A stretch of 64,000 nucleotides of DNA, taken from contig JALPQD010000137.1 of assembly GCA_023101885.1 (NCBI GenBank), forward strand, positions 1,984,001 to 2,048,000, read 5' to 3'. Position numbers and translations under genes: made by a program. Position 1 is the stretch's first letter; the number at the start of each line of letters is the position of its first letter. Under the pieces are notes generated by a model, which did no database searches, was not told the origin of the DNA, and was given only the letters and a program-made list of their open reading frames with translations. The DNA comes from Typhlomys cinereus (taxonomy: Eukaryota; Chordata; Mammalia; Rodentia; Platacanthomyidae). Shown here piece by piece: positions 13,003-25,579 of this stretch.

Positions 13003-13030
13003 CAAATGCACAATGAAAATCATGGTTTTT
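12800..13030 (+). repeat. Possible old L1 fragment with (TA)n
   Basis: GGAAAGAGCCCAAATGCTCA followed by CCCAGAAAGAACC and an uninterrupted TA run (12959-12999) is reminiscent of the AACCCAAATGTCCATCAAC block and following TATATA in old L1 elements. Weak match. Confidence 0.4.
12959..12999. repeat. (TA)n microsatellite
   Basis: About 20 uninterrupted TA units. Confidence 0.95.
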
Positions 13031-13071
13031 AAGAATATTTAGGATTATGTTTTATGTTATTAAAAATAAAA

Positions 13072-13621
13072 GGGCTGGCAAGACAGTTCAGCAGTAAGGT
13101 GCCCATTCACAAGCTTAGCGACCTGAGTTCAATCCTCAGAAGCCCCACATGGTAGAAGGAGAGATGTGGCCTCCGGCTTCCACTTGGAGACTCGGAGGCG
13201 GGCGTGGCGGTCGGGCGTGCGTTAGGATTTTTTGGGGAGGAGGAGGCGGTGAGGGAGGGAGTGGATGGAGGTGGCGGGAGTAGGATTTCGTATCCTGTTC
13301 GGGAGGCATTGGACGGGCGACGTCCTGTGGGCGTGGGCTGGGAGGGACGTGCGAGTCATTTCTTACTTACTTTGCTTCCTGCCTTCACTTCACTTACATC
13401 TTCCTTCCTTATTTTTTTCTTCTTTCTTTTCTTTCTTCTTTATTTCTGTCTTTTTCTTTCTTTTCTTCTTCTTCTTTCTTCCTTTCTTTCTCTTTCTTTC
13501 TTTCTTTCTTCCTCTTCTTCTTCTTTCTTCTTTCTTTCTTTCTTTCTTTCCTTCTTTCTTTCTTTCTTTTTTCTTTCTTTTTCTTTTTTTCTTTCTTTCT
13601 TTCCTCTCTTTCTTTCTTTTT

Positions 13622-13653
<32 letters not shown>

Positions 13654-13735
13654 TTCTTTCTGTCCCCCTGTCTCTGTTTCTTCTTGTCTCTAACGCTCTC
13701 ATCTCTTAGATAAATAAAATCTTTTAAAAATATTA
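13072..13735 (+). mobile_element. B2-related SINE with a greatly expanded TTTC microsatellite
   Basis: The B2-type head starts GGGCTGGCAAGACAGTTCAG and has a B-box-like GAGTTCAATCC. A GC-rich body (13140-13350) is followed by a pyrimidine tract, mostly TTTC (13390-13665), and the B2-like end TAAATAAAATCTTTTAAAAA (13711-13730). The microsatellite appears to have grown inside the SINE tail. Long translations across it are low-complexity artefacts. Confidence 0.7.
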
Positions 13736-14845
13736 AGAAAAAAGGTCAAATCATATTTCCAATATAATTCTACTTAAATATGTCCATATTCATGAAAATT
13801 CCTTACAGTATTGGTGTGAGGTGGGACTTAGAGTTAATTTTGTTTTATTATATTTCCTGTATTACCTGTATTGCCTACAATGAGCATCCTTCCAAAACTG
13901 ATGAACCAATACTTCAGATTATACAAAAAGATTTCATGCTTTGTTTGGATCTCATTGTCAATCAGTTCAGTTGAATGATATGACCACGGAATAAAAAAAA
14001 ATTAAACAACCTGATTGGTTGGCGGTTTGTAGACAGAAGTACTGGCTTATTTCCCATACTTGTAATTTTTCAACTAGTTGGTTGGGCATCACATAAATAC
14101 AGCCAGAGCTGGAACATTTAAAACTGAGAAGCTTTTATGCCAAAAATCTCTTAGACTCAAATTGAAAAAAGATGAATACTGAATTTTTTTGACTGAAGTT
14201 TTTCTCATACATAAAAATGAACTAATAAAGCAGATCTCTCATCACCATCAGCTATATTCTGGGTATTTTAAGCTATAAATGCAATCCTTAACCCAAGCTA
14301 TTTGTTAGGCTGCAGGGAGCATAGAGTGTTTCTTGCACAACCGGAGACAGTCTCTGCTTGAGGCATGCCTGGGTTTCTTGGCTTTTTTTCCGTTTTTTGC
14401 CACATTGTCTGTGCTGCCATTGTTCTATTGACTACCATGGATAGAGTCAAATTAGTCCTTATAATTTGTTACCTCACAGAGGTGAAAGGTTGTCCAGAAT
14501 CTATTCTGCATTGATTTGTTGCAATGTTTCAAGCAAGGGGAATGACCTGTATCATAGAGTAGGACTCAAATAAGTATAAATGGAAAGACTCTCCACTCTG
14601 ATGAATTCCTCTGGGTCTGTAGCTATTCAGATGCTTCTGCACATTGCTGTCCTGGGGAAAACATCTGAGTCAAAGTTCTACCTATTACGTTTATATGAGC
14701 AGAAAAATAAATTAATTTAAAAAAATTAAGAATTTAGATTGTCAGTAATTTATTCTCCAATGTGTAGATCCTTGAGAGTAGATGTAAAAGAAAAGGGAGA
14801 TGGTCAGAGAAGTTTCAAAGGACTAAAAGAAGAGAAAGGAAAGTC

Positions 14846-14965
14846 AGAAGTAGTGGTGCATGCATGTTATTCCAGTATTCCTGCTGGGGAGAGTGAAGCA
14901 GGAGGTAGGATGTTTAAGGCCAGTCTGGGCTACATAGCAAGATTGTCTCAAAAGGCAGAAGGAGA
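14846..14965 (+). mobile_element. B1 SINE, plus strand
   Basis: GTAGTGGTGCATGCATGTTA, then GAAGCAGGAGGTAGGATG, AAGGCCAGTCTGGGCTACAT and GTCTCAAAAGG in the order of a 7SL-derived B1 monomer, followed by an A/G-rich tail. Confidence 0.8.
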
Positions 14966-15099
14966 AGAAAAGGAGGAGAAGAAGGGAGGGAAACTGTTTC
15001 ACAGCTGTAAATATCATCACCTAAATGAACTATTATACCCTCAAACAGAGTTCCACATTAATACAAAAGAAAGGAACTTCTGAGAGAAAGTCTGTTAAA

Positions 15100-15265
15100 T
15101 GATTTATGTGGCCTTACTTAATTCCTCCAATCGTTTCTCAAACAATGCATTCCTTATGCCCATTTTACTAATAGGAAACTGAGACTTAGAAGAATAAGTA
15201 ACTTCTCAAATGGTCTAACAGCTAAAAATGTGGAAGAGGTTTCTTTTATTCTAAACCTCTAAATC
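15100..15265 (-). repeat. MIR SINE, minus strand
   Basis: The plus strand reads GCCCATTTTACTAATAGGAA, ACTGAGACTTAGAAGAA, TAAGTAACTTCTCAAATGGT and CTAACAGCT, the inverted central core of MIR. Confidence 0.7.
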
Positions 15266-17009
15266 CTGAGAACTGCTTTGGGAGAACTCAAAAGGAACTT
15301 GGCTGTCTTACCAGTTTTGCTCAACTGGTGATAATGTCTCACTAGAGTTGAACTAGTTGGGTGGGTCCAGAACAGAGGACATTTAGAGAATGACTTCTTG
15401 ACAAAACAGGCAAGATTTTTGTAAACCTATTGCCACATAATTTTTATACATGCAACAACATTGCCATTCCAGCCTCCTGGGCAGTTAAAAAAATCCTCCC
15501 CAAGCGCTTCTAATATCCTTAAACAAATACTGGGAAGTTCCAAATAAATATCCAGAAAGCAAAGGTTGAACTAAAAGCTAAACAACATTAAATTATTTAA
15601 ATTCTTGAATATCAAATAAAAGAACCAGACACTGGGTAAATTAGTGGGATGTTTACACTAGAACTGGATAATTTCTAATCTAATTTGCAGTGGCATTTGA
15701 AACACTGCTGACCATTTGAAATGAATAATATGTTGTCTTAGATTTGGATGATCAGAATACTCTGTAAAGAACTGTTCTGTGGTTCGGCTCTGCCTAGCAA
15801 AGGAATCTTTCTTTCAGAGCAACTATTGCCAAACTGGGAATTGTTTTCAAGATGTACATGGCCGACGATAATTGTGTGCAACATCAATCTTATCACCATA
15901 CAGAAAACACAAACAAGCTTTCATGGATGGTAGCTGAGACTGAAATAAATATGATTTAGAGTGCTTTTATTCCAGAGAGTAATTGCACACTCTGGCCAGC
16001 AGTTAAGTACTATAAACAATGTTCAGGAAGTCAGAAACAAATGTTTTAATTTTAGCAAGTTAAAGAATTTGTGAAAGACCATGTGAGGAGAACAAGACTG
16101 CTCTTGAAAGCAAGAGTGAAAACTGACCACTCCCTCAGAAGGGCAGCTGTCCAGAATGCTTGGGGAATTGGAAAGTTGGATTTCCTTCAGCCAGGCTTCC
16201 TAATTTCTGGAGCTCTGGTTTCCTTCTCTGCCAAGGGAAGAGCAAGGCACATGTGAGAATAGAAAAGTGCATTTTCAGGAAGATTTGCAGGCTTTGTGGC
16301 ACTCATGTCTCAAGACAAAGAACATAAGTGACACTGTGCAATCCAGAGAGAATTGCTGTCTGTGCATGTTCCAGACCAACATTTAACTTTATGTGCCAGT
16401 GAGTCAGTAAGATGAAAGTTTCACCAATAAATGAATAACTGAGTATCATAATTATAAAATTCTGACCAGGAAATTAATATGAACCAGTAGTTTGTAAATA
16501 TGAGTGCTTGATGTCAGATTAAAGGGTATACCTGTGAACCATGCTCTGATCAATAAGTATCGAAGTATAGAATGGTTGCATGTAATACTTGTATCAGATA
16601 GTAGTCAACCTTCTGAAGGAGGAGAAAAGAAGAATAGAATCTCACCAAAGGTCAACCACATGTTAGACATGGCACTTACCTTTAAAATAGCAATGCTTTG
16701 TGAGAGGTATTGGGAACTTATGAAAGAAATATTAATAGAAAATGACAAAATTGTACACCAGAGTGCATAATAAAGCCTCGTGTTGAACATTTTCATGTTC
16801 AAGGTCATGAGTTCAGCAGCAATAAAATCATTTATTTGAGGGACTACTACACATGTCCTGAAGAAGACTTAGGTGGGACGTGGAATATATTTTTAACATA
16901 TAGGAAGAATTGAAATATATAAAACAACACCTGAGTAAGAAGGGGTTGATCATGAGGGAAAAATCATATAAGCAAAAGTTAAAAGCCTCTAATAAAAATA
17001 CACGCGGGG

Positions 17010-17301
17010 GGGGGGGGCTGGAGAGGTGGCTCAGGGGTTAAGCCTCCGCCTTGCAGGCGGAAGGTCCTGAGTTCAGCTCCCAGATCCCACGTATAGACAC
17101 CAGGCGGAAGCAGGGGCGGCCTGCGTTTCCGGTCCTGGTAGGGCGGAGCCTGTGAATCCCGGGGCAGAAGGAGGTGGAGGCGTCCATGGTGGTTCGCGAA
17201 TTCGTCCGTGGTTCTACACATACACAGACACACACACACACAGACACACACACACGCGCGCGCGCACACATACACACGCACATGCGCACAGTTGAATAAA
17301 A
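17010..17301 (+). mobile_element. Young B2-superfamily SINE (copy 2)
   Basis: A perfect 16-bp TSD (aaaaatacacgcgggg) lies at 16994-17009 and 17302-17317. The head (GCTGGAGAGGTGGCTCAGGG), body (TTTCCGGTCCTGGTAGGGCG) and 3' block (TTCGTCCGTGGTTCTACAC) are the same as in copy 1. The CA/CG alternating stretch is longer (17218-17290). The high similarity between copies and the intact TSDs mark this as a recently active family. Confidence 0.93.
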
Positions 17302-17317
17302 AAAAATACACGCGGGG

Positions 17318-18374
17318 AAGTAATGAATAATGAAATTGAGAGAATATAGGACAAAGAAATCCAAGTAGAAGAAAAGGCTACATCATTGAGGCTCTAAGTG
17401 ATATACAAAGTGAGGGGAGGAGACATTCAAATTTCCAGGGAGGTAGGTGGGTAAATTCTTAGCTCTGGAGGCTGTGCAGTTTTTGGTGTCATTCTGGGCA
17501 CTTCAGCAAGACATTGATGCTATAGGAACATAGCATTTGTATCTGAAAAGACAGACATGAGTTCTGAAACAAAACCCAGTCCAGGGAGATCACAACATTC
17601 CCTCTCATACATCCACAGCAGCCAGAACTCAATTACAGCAGTAACAGAGAATAAGAGAAACTTCGGGCCACTTTAAAAGGGGGATTCTATGAGACTTTTC
17701 AAGAGATATGGTTTGTTAAAAGGGGATGTATAAAAGTAATGCCTAGATTTCTTGTTTAGTAACGTGAGATCACCTAAGAATGGAAACATAAGTTACAAAG
17801 AATGCATGAAACTCAGTTCTGTTGTATGAGTGAAGAATCCATATTTTAACTGACTAGCTTGTCCTCATCCAACACTTATTGACAATCCAAGCTCAAACTA
17901 GACAAAATAATGATTTGTAATATCTATCTTTTGCCCCATGTATGTGTCTTTCCCTAAGAGAATATGAAGCAGTAGTGCAAATTTGCAGAGAGAAGTTGCT
18001 CCATTCCCACAATCCTGTGCAATTGACAATTGCTGTTATTTTACTTCACATTATTTTGTTATTTTTGTCCCATGGGCCTTCAGGAGCACTCACCATCACC
18101 CTCACTTTCACAGTCCAACATCAGCAATTTCACCAGCACCCTCCTACCCTGCCTTTGTCATGTCCACTAGTATGATATATGAGGCATTTTACATGATAGC
18201 AACAGACTTGGAGAAAATGTCTAGTTGAGCTTAAAAAAATAATAACATTGCTGGAAGCAAATATCCTGATCAAACTTCAAGTGGCGTTGTAGGACCACAT
18301 GCTCAAGGGGCAGGAAGCAGAGCTCAACAACAAACAGTGATAAATTAATAAATTCATTCTCTTCACTTCTTTAT
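17318..18374. other. Unassigned non-coding DNA
   Basis: No gene or repeat recognised. A short CACCATCACCCTCAC region at 18090 is the only compositional feature. Confidence 0.5.
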
Positions 18375-18868
18375 TTGCAAGTGTATTTGTATGTGTGCTG
18401 TTACGTATGCACATGTGTATGTGTGTTCACACGTGTAAGGGTGCACATGTGTAGAGGCCCACAGTTGATGTTGGGAATCAGCATTTATTGCTCTTCCAAC
18501 TTATTCCTCACTCCAAATCTCTCAATCGAACTCAGAACTTTTCTTTTTCTTTTTCTTTTTTTTTTTTGAGTGTCAAGAGCACAGGACTGCTTATATTTTA
18601 TTTTATTTTTTTAACATTTTTTATTATTATTTCCGCTCATACAAACTTAATAGGTAGACCAGTTCCCTCCCCCCTCGGGGGGGAGAACTTTTCAATACAG
18701 CTTATCTCAATAGCCACTTTGTTCTGAGCATCCCTTATGTACATCTTCTGAGGGGCTGGAATTATAGGCACAATGTCACGCCCACATGGCGTTTAGGTGG
18801 GTTCTAGGGATTTGAACTCCTATTCTTTTGCTTGCATGACAAGTGCCACTGAGCCATCTCCCCAGTCC
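18375..18868 (-). mobile_element. Old B2-related SINE, minus strand, split by a truncated L1
   Basis: On the minus strand it starts at about 18868 with a B2-type head (CTGGGGAGATGGCTCAGTGG; later GAGTTCAAATCCC) and ends in a TG/CA-rich tail (18375-18460). A 10-bp direct repeat (agaacttttc) at 18534-18543 and 18684-18693 brackets the foreign L1 fragment in the middle. The two halves join smoothly if the insert is removed. Confidence 0.65.
18544..18683 (-). mobile_element. Severely 5'-truncated L1 3' end with apparent 3' transduction
   Basis: On the minus strand only the last roughly 70 bp of L1 remain (18683-18613), matching the extreme 3' end of L1 copy B, including the polypyrimidine edge and the block TTATTATTATTTCCGCTCAT on the plus strand. 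An A-rich stretch with AAATAAAATAAAAT follows (18612-18595), then 27 nt of other sequence (18594-18568) and a second A-rich tail (18567-18544). TSD agaacttttc on both sides. Confidence 0.8.
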
Positions 18869-19009
18869 TTAATTTCACTTTCTTTTTGATTATAGTTGAT
18901 GGAAACCATTCAAAAAGGGGTCGTCGCTGTGCCACGCTGAAGAAAGATAGAAAAGAGCTACTTTTAAAGTAACAGAACATTCTGTGACAGCACAGTGGAA
19001 GGAACCCCT

Positions 19010-19115
19010 GGCTCAGGGAACAGGATCTGAATTCAGGATTTTTCTGGCTCGTCTGCGTGACTGCCAGACAATCGCTGTTCTCTCTCTCGGCTTCATTTCT
19101 TAAGGGAGGAATTCT
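19010..19115 (+). repeat. Possible MIR fragment, plus strand
   Basis: GATCTGAATTCAGGATTTTT, CTGGCTCGTCTGCGTGACTG and CTCTCGGCTTCATTTCTTA follow the MIR order, with substitutions. Confidence 0.45.
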
Positions 19116-20223
19116 GGGCCTGCACAAACTAGCCGAAGTTATCTCTGTTACTTCAAATCTTACCCAGAGCACCTGGTTTGCTAAAATTTCTGTTCCAGCC
19201 TTAAAATATAACTTAGAAGGATTTTCTTTTCATCACCTGACATACATTATTCCAAGGGTCTTTTGTGGCAGCCATAATGAATGTGCCCCCCTACTCTCTC
19301 AAGCCTTTCAAAGATCCTTAAATAAATATGGCCATTATTCTCTGACATCCACAAATCATTCATGAATTTTACCATACTTGGGCATGGATTTGGTGATAAT
19401 TATTAGCATAGCCCCTTTCACAGGAAACACCTGCTGAGATGTGGGCCAGCCCAGATGCTTTGAATATGAAACACTTCTATATACATCCCTGTAGAGACAG
19501 AGATAAGCAGGCCAGACTCCACAGAACCTTGAAGTCTGCAACCCCCCTCTTGGTTCTCTTTCTTCTACCAGGGGTCTACACTTTATATCATTTTCCCAAG
19601 AAGAAAGAGAAAGGAACCACCACTTACATGTGCTTTTCTGCCAAATTCTACCCTACCTAATTTTCTTGTTCATATTTGACCCTTTGAGTTTTAATTTCCA
19701 ATTAAAAACAGCAGCGGGTTGGTGTAGATTTCTCTTGTCCAGAAAAGTATAAAGTGAAGGAAATGATTTGCGGGCCCCAATATGGCTTTGGAGCTCTGCT
19801 CTTTCCCATGGCATGCTTCCCATCTCCACTCAGAACCAGAATTGGATGTTGATAGCCCAGCAACTCTAACAGCTTGAGGCAGGCGGGTTCTGCCCTTTGG
19901 TGCAAGATTCCCACACTCTTTCCTCTAAGCACTACCCTCATGCTTTCTTCATTCGCATATGGCTTCACCATTGGCCCAGGTCCCCTCTTTCTATGCAAAT
20001 CCTCCTAATAGGCCAAACTGAAGTCTAAGAGCCTGGGGTTATTAAAGCTTTAAACTCCTTATAAAGTTTGTTTCTAAAATAGTGCTCTTAACAAATATTT
20101 ATTCAGCTGTACCCAGATCTGTGTGGGGTATAAAACTGATGGCAAATAAACCAGTCAAGGGGCAAGAGAGGAATGGAAAGCAGATCAAGCATATCCAGGA
20201 ATGGGATAGAATATGTATTTGGT
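19116..20223. other. Unassigned non-coding DNA
   Basis: A 98-codon minus-strand frame at 19998-19702 has no recognisable motif and is most likely chance. Confidence 0.5.
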
Positions 20224-20668
20224 AATATGTATTCGGTTGAATAGTATCCTCACAAAGTTCATGTCTATCTGGAACTGTGAATGTCACTTTATTGGGAAAA
20301 GGTCTTTGTCATCAAATATTCATGAAACCATCCTAGATAAGGAGAGACACTTTATCCAATATGACTCGTGTCTTCTAAGAAAGAAGAAAGTGGGATATAG
20401 AGTCACACAAGAATAATGCCATGTGACAATGGGAAAAAAAATCAGAAAAATGCAAGCCAAGGAATGCAAAAGATTGCCAGCAAGGAAGAATCAAAGACAG
20501 AGCTGTCTTTCGACCCATCAAAGTGAGCATAGTTCTGCTAGTATCTTCATTCCAGGTATCAGTCTGTTAGAGAAAATATTTTCCCAGTCTGTGGGTGAAA
20601 ATATTTTCATTGTCTTAAGACACCATACTTGTGACAATTTATTATGACCACCCTACGAAATTAGTTCA
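20224..20668 (+). mobile_element. MLT1-like MaLR LTR, plus strand
   Basis: GAATAGTATCCTCACAAAGT, GTCTATCTGGAACTGTGAAT, TTGGGAAAAGGTCTTTG, GTGTCTTCTAAGAAAG, GCAAGCCAAGGAATGC, GATTGCCAGCAA and TTGTCTTAAGACACC occur in the order of the old MLT1-type LTRs. Diverged, non-coding. Confidence 0.6.
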
Positions 20669-23600
20669 GGGGGATTAAGTAGAGGTGGACAAAGCCAAAT
20701 CCTCTGAATACCTTCCCCCGGACATATAAGACATGGGAGCTGAGATGAGGGTCCCCTAGTGTGGGAAGCCAGATTCAAGGTCTTGTTCCTCAACACATAA
20801 AAGCATCAAAGTATGTTAGAGCTCAGGGAAGATGATATTGTCTACCATAATGAATGTGGTTGTAACTAAGGTAAAGAAAAAGAGAAATAACTACAGAGGA
20901 TAAAGACAAGAGAAAAGACATGGTGAGGAAAAGCATGATTTTAAAAGAAAAACAATAGCATTGTTATGGTTTTATATGTGGAACCAGAATCAACAAAGAA
21001 TGTGGAATGGCACACCCAAATCCGCCTCTGCTGGATGAAACTATTAATTAAGCAATCTGCTTCCCATTTGTGCCTAATAACTTGGGAAGCACAATAACAA
21101 TTTTATATATCTGTCAATGTTAAGCTTAAATTATTGTCAATTGTCTTTGATTAAAGCAGTCAACATCTATATAGGCAGCCTGTTATATAAACAGTGACTG
21201 CTACAATGCAGGTCCTTGGCTCACAACTTGAAGCACAAAAACAAAAGCTGTAGGCAACAGTGCTTCTTACCATTCATTGGACTTTACCACCCAGACAAGA
21301 TTTAGCCATAAGGATTAGGAGAAATGAAACACATCATTCCACATGAAAGCAAATGTTAAACGCACACGGCAAGTCCACAACGCCATTGCATAACCTTTTG
21401 TGTGTAGCATTCCTGGCCCCAAATAAAAGTGTCATGTGTTCAGCAGAAGACTCGTCAGCTTTCTTTGGCATACTTATAACACATCTGCTGCCTGGATTTT
21501 AATAAAGGCTGTTTGTGGCTGCTGTATGCTTATTGGTTTGGTTACCACTCCAACATACAAAATAAGTTCCTTTATCAAGGCCTCCACCAAGGTTTAAGGA
21601 ATATATCTTACAAGTATGAATGCACAATCATGTTGGAACTCAGCTGTGGCTGCTCTTAGAGACCACGACAGACACAGTTTCCCAGTTTTTTTTTTTTTCC
21701 TTCCCAAATACACTGGCTTTCTTCTTGTTGTTGTCATTGTTGTTGTTTTCACTTGTTTGTTTAATGATCTGTCTGGGTTTAAACAAAACGCAATTTGTTT
21801 TTAGAGATATTTGAAACTAAACTAGGAAGTCTGGTTATTGGTTTATTGGACTATAACTAGGTTCGTTCCTGTCAAGAGTTGTTTTCAACATTCAGCAGGG
21901 AACCCACAGATCCAGGGATAGGGTGTTGGTGCCCTCTGGAGGAAAAAAGAATGAGGTGGAAGAAAGAGAAAGCTGAAGGAAACAGATGGAACCAGCAGAA
22001 TGCTCGCATTGGCCTGTACTTCACACCAATCCTACCCATCTCGGAGGGCAGTTCAGTTCTGCCTGGGATGTGGCCAAGAAGCTTTCTGTATTTTTTTTCT
22101 CAGCACAAGCACACATATTGTAATATTTATAAGTATAGCCTGCTTTGCTCCTGCTTTTTATTTACAATGTTCTTTCCACAGTAACACCACCGTGAGATAG
22201 TAGTGCCTTCTTGGTCTCACAAAGTTCCCAGTTAAGCCTAATTTTTTTTTTTACCATGAAATCCTCACTGTCACCCTGCCATACAATGTGCCATCCAATC
22301 GCTGCTGGCCATTAACTAGGGAGCTCCCAAATTCTCACCCCCATTCCCCGCTGGTCCTCTGCCTGCCTCTGCCTATGCACATTCAATAATTTTACTCTTT
22401 TCCTGTGATTCCCTTCTGTCACATGCCTAATCACTTGTCTTACATATTTTGAACTCAGTCCAATTTTTTACCTAATTTTGATTCCAGAAATATGAGCTCA
22501 GAGAACTTTTTTTTTTTTTTGTAAAATGTAAGACAAGAAATAAAATGCCCCTGAAATGGCCTCATAAGTGGCTGTGATTGGTAGAGATCACAGTCATGAT
22601 ACTCAGCCAAGTCCCATGGTATTCTTATGCCCAATACATAAGCACCACTGCTAGTGATCATTTCTTCTTGGACTCTTGCAAATGTCTCAGCATGAAACAC
22701 AGGACTAGGCTTGCACCTTCACAGGGAGAATCACTGTGCAGCAAAGGCCTCTCAAAGCCAGAAGATGCAGATTATCTTTCCCTTTAAGTCTGGACAGGGT
22801 CGAATATGAGGATGATGTATCTGTCCCAGTGACCACTATTTGAGTTACCCTTGATCCTGGTAGGACCTGTCTCAATGTGGACCCAAGAGTTCTGCTGCTG
22901 AGATTATGCCACAAAGTCTGACATGCTAGAACATACTCTGTGTGCTTTTTCCATTGTACCTGACCTCATAGGACAGAGGAGATACCTCTTACATGTATCC
23001 AAATGCTCTTCTCACTGCCTCTGCTAACAACTACCTACAGAATCACAAGCGAAGTATATTACATGCTCTTGATTATTTTGTTGATGCAGTTCTGGATTCA
23101 CAAAGAAGAAACTTATCATGAATAATATGTTTGTTTGTTTGTTTGCTTTTTCTTCTAGCAAGGCAATTTGTCCTTGAAACCTTAAATCTTTTAAAGATTG
23201 TGATAGGTTGGGTCTGGATGTTACACAAGTTTGTCTTTTGTTTTTCACGTAGTTCCTTGTGAGTGCATTTTTGTCCATTGAGTTTATTTCCTGAATGTTT
23301 AAAAAAGATCTAGTTTTATTGATAACAAGCAATGTTCCATTTTTACAGGCATGACCTCTTACTTCCTGGTATGTATTAGTCTACTGCCAATCTGACTTTT
23401 CCTGAGGGTTGCATAAAAAGTTTTCAGATCCGGATGTTGTAAAAGGGACACTCAGAGGTGCTTTTGCTTTGTATTTGAGATGCTTGAAACAGTTAACCAA
23501 GAAGACCAGGACAACCACCTTCCAGAATGTTCTCAGCGTTCTACCACCCCATCTGTTTCTCATAAAACCCACAAAAGCAACAAGGTTCTTCTTTTGCCTC

Positions 23601-25063
23601 AGGTGGCAAATTAGATTACACAGACATCACTGAAGTTGAAAATACAGCCAAATGCAAATGCAACTTTAACTTATGCAATGTATGGAGTGGAAGTTTGTGA
23701 CAAGGGGTTAGGTGGGACCTGGGTTCTTTCTGAGAGACTTTAGTGTTGTTGTTTAGTCATTTCTCTACTTCTAGCATGTGAATGCCAAAATTCCAAGATC
23801 TTGGTTCCATCCTGTAGAATTTTCCTGTTACTTTAAAATTCCTGTAATGTAGTCTCCCCATCACTAAAAATCAGCAATTATACGTGTTCATTCTGTGGAA
23901 ATGTTTTCTGGGCTGAGCTGTGTTTGTCTTAATGCTGGATACCCAGGAAATAACACGGGCTAACCAGACTCAGTTAGATACCATCAATCATAGAGATTAA
24001 CCAAGGCTATCGAATTCTGTTCTAATATTTTTTTAAGCTGAATTCCAAATAGACTGTTCAGTCTGCAGCCACAGACCCAAAATATGAACTGAATATGAAA
24101 ACATTTAACTTTCATGTTTTAATGATAAGAATGTTGTTGGCATTAATATTTGAACATTTTAGCGCACCTAGTTCTGAAAGCGATGTCATGGCAGGCCCAC
24201 TGGCAGACTATAAATAAAATCATTCTATAAATATACCTTATGCCAAACTACTAGCAGAATACATTTTTCATCTTCTAAACAGATGGTAGAAGAGGAAAAT
24301 CATGCATGTATATGATTAATCAAATGCACTTTTGCTGATAGAATTTTCATTACCACTACCAGCATGGGTTTTGTGAAATCTCTACATTTTATATTTTCTT
24401 TTGAGAATTAGTTTACTTAAGGAAACGATTAATATAAGATTGTAGCACTTGATGCTTGGCATCTTTGAGGTCCAATAGAACTGAGATTTAAGGGATTTTT
24501 TTTTACACACACAAAAAAGGCATGAAGATTAAACCTGATTCTTCGATCTGTATCTTATAATTACCTCAGCCCTAGCCCAACTCCACACTAGTTATTTTTC
24601 AGAACTCTTATTCTGCAATGAACTTATGATTCTTTAACTGTCTTGATGATGATGTTCCAGATGTAAAATACTGAAAGCTAAAGAGAGAAAGCATTGGGGA
24701 GTAATGCCACAATGAAGACGCTGGCACTTTGCAGAGCAGCTCCAAGAGTGGGTGCATCACAAAACAAGGAGTACTCTGCTACGTACAGACAACCCAGCTT
24801 CAACCCACCACTGTAGCCAGAACGCTGCACCTATTAGAGTCATCCTCCCATTTCACCTTTACCACTTACCACTAATTTATGTCTGGATATGTTTTCATGC
24901 AGAATAAAAGTTGGCTTCCTAACCACCTTGCAGTTAGGTTTAGTTATGGGTCTATGTTATAGCCTGAGACTAAATTTTAACTGATGAGATATAAGAAGAT
25001 GGTTTATTTCCTTTTTTAATTTTTTACTTTATTTTTATTTTTTGTGCACATGTGCATGCATGA

Positions 25064-25065
<2 letters not shown>
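20669..25065. other. Longest repeat-poor stretch; unassigned, possible conserved non-coding DNA
   Basis: About 4.4 kb with little identifiable repeat. 21020-21200 and 24080-24260 are AT-rich, with several TAAT/ATTA homeodomain-type cores (for example CTATTAATTAAGCAATC near 21041) and no long repeat tracts. This composition is often seen in regulatory DNA, but conservation cannot be judged here. No exon-like frame with family similarity. Confidence 0.4.

Positions 25066-25109
<44 letters not shown>
25066..25109. repeat. (TG)n microsatellite
   Basis: About 22 TG units in the tail of an inverted B2-related SINE. Confidence 0.95.
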
Positions 25110-25111
<2 letters not shown>

Positions 25112-25331
25112 CTACAGGCACTATGTATCCCTGTGAAGGACCAAGGGTGACTTTAGGAATCATCCTGGATTAATTCTACCTCCTTTTTGCTTTGCTCTGG
25201 GATTTCTCAGGTTCTGCCCACCAGGGCCAGAAGTGTAGGCCACCATTCCATTTTTACATAGGACCTGGAATCTGAACTCAGGACCTTCTGCTTTCAAGGC
25301 AGTCTTAATCCCCGTACCATTTTTCCAGCCC
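25067..25331 (-). mobile_element. Older member of the young-SINE lineage, minus strand
   Basis: On the minus strand it begins GGGCTGGAAAAATGGTACGG at 25331, continues GAAGGTCCTGAGTTCAG (identical to the head of the young copies) and has GGCCCTGGTGGGCAGAACCTG, comparable to the GGTCCTGGTAGGGCGGAGCCTG of the young copies. It ends in a pure TG/CA run (25066-25109). Confidence 0.75.
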
Positions 25332-25579
25332 AAAGATGGTTTATTTCTTGCCCATCAATCTTTTATTGTATTTCTCTATTGATTGTGGTCATAGTTCCAG
25401 CATCTGTTTTGAACCATGAAGTGACTCCACGAACAGAAACTGTATGCTAGAATTGTGCACAGAAATTTAGGAATGAGGTTCCCAGGTCATTCAGGAGCTA
25501 CCATATCAGCTCTATTCTGCCTTCTGCCAAGTTTCTTTGACTTAGAAAAAGAAATCAAGAACTACAATGTTAAGCATAT

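Larger units (their letters stand above)
13740..16993. other. Unassigned non-coding DNA with B1 and MIR inserts
   Basis: Apart from the B1 at 14846 and the MIR at 15100, nothing recognised. Frames are short and lack any family resemblance. Confidence 0.5.

Noticed and set aside
13204..13713. Long Ser/Phe/Leu-rich and Lys/Glu-rich open frames
   Set aside because: Translations of the TTTC microsatellite; low complexity in every frame.
16979..17364. Shared peptide (starting MCRTTDEF) in minus-strand frames at 7.4, 17.1 and, in part, 56.1 kb
   Set aside because: It looks like a conserved protein family but is the antisense translation of the young SINE.
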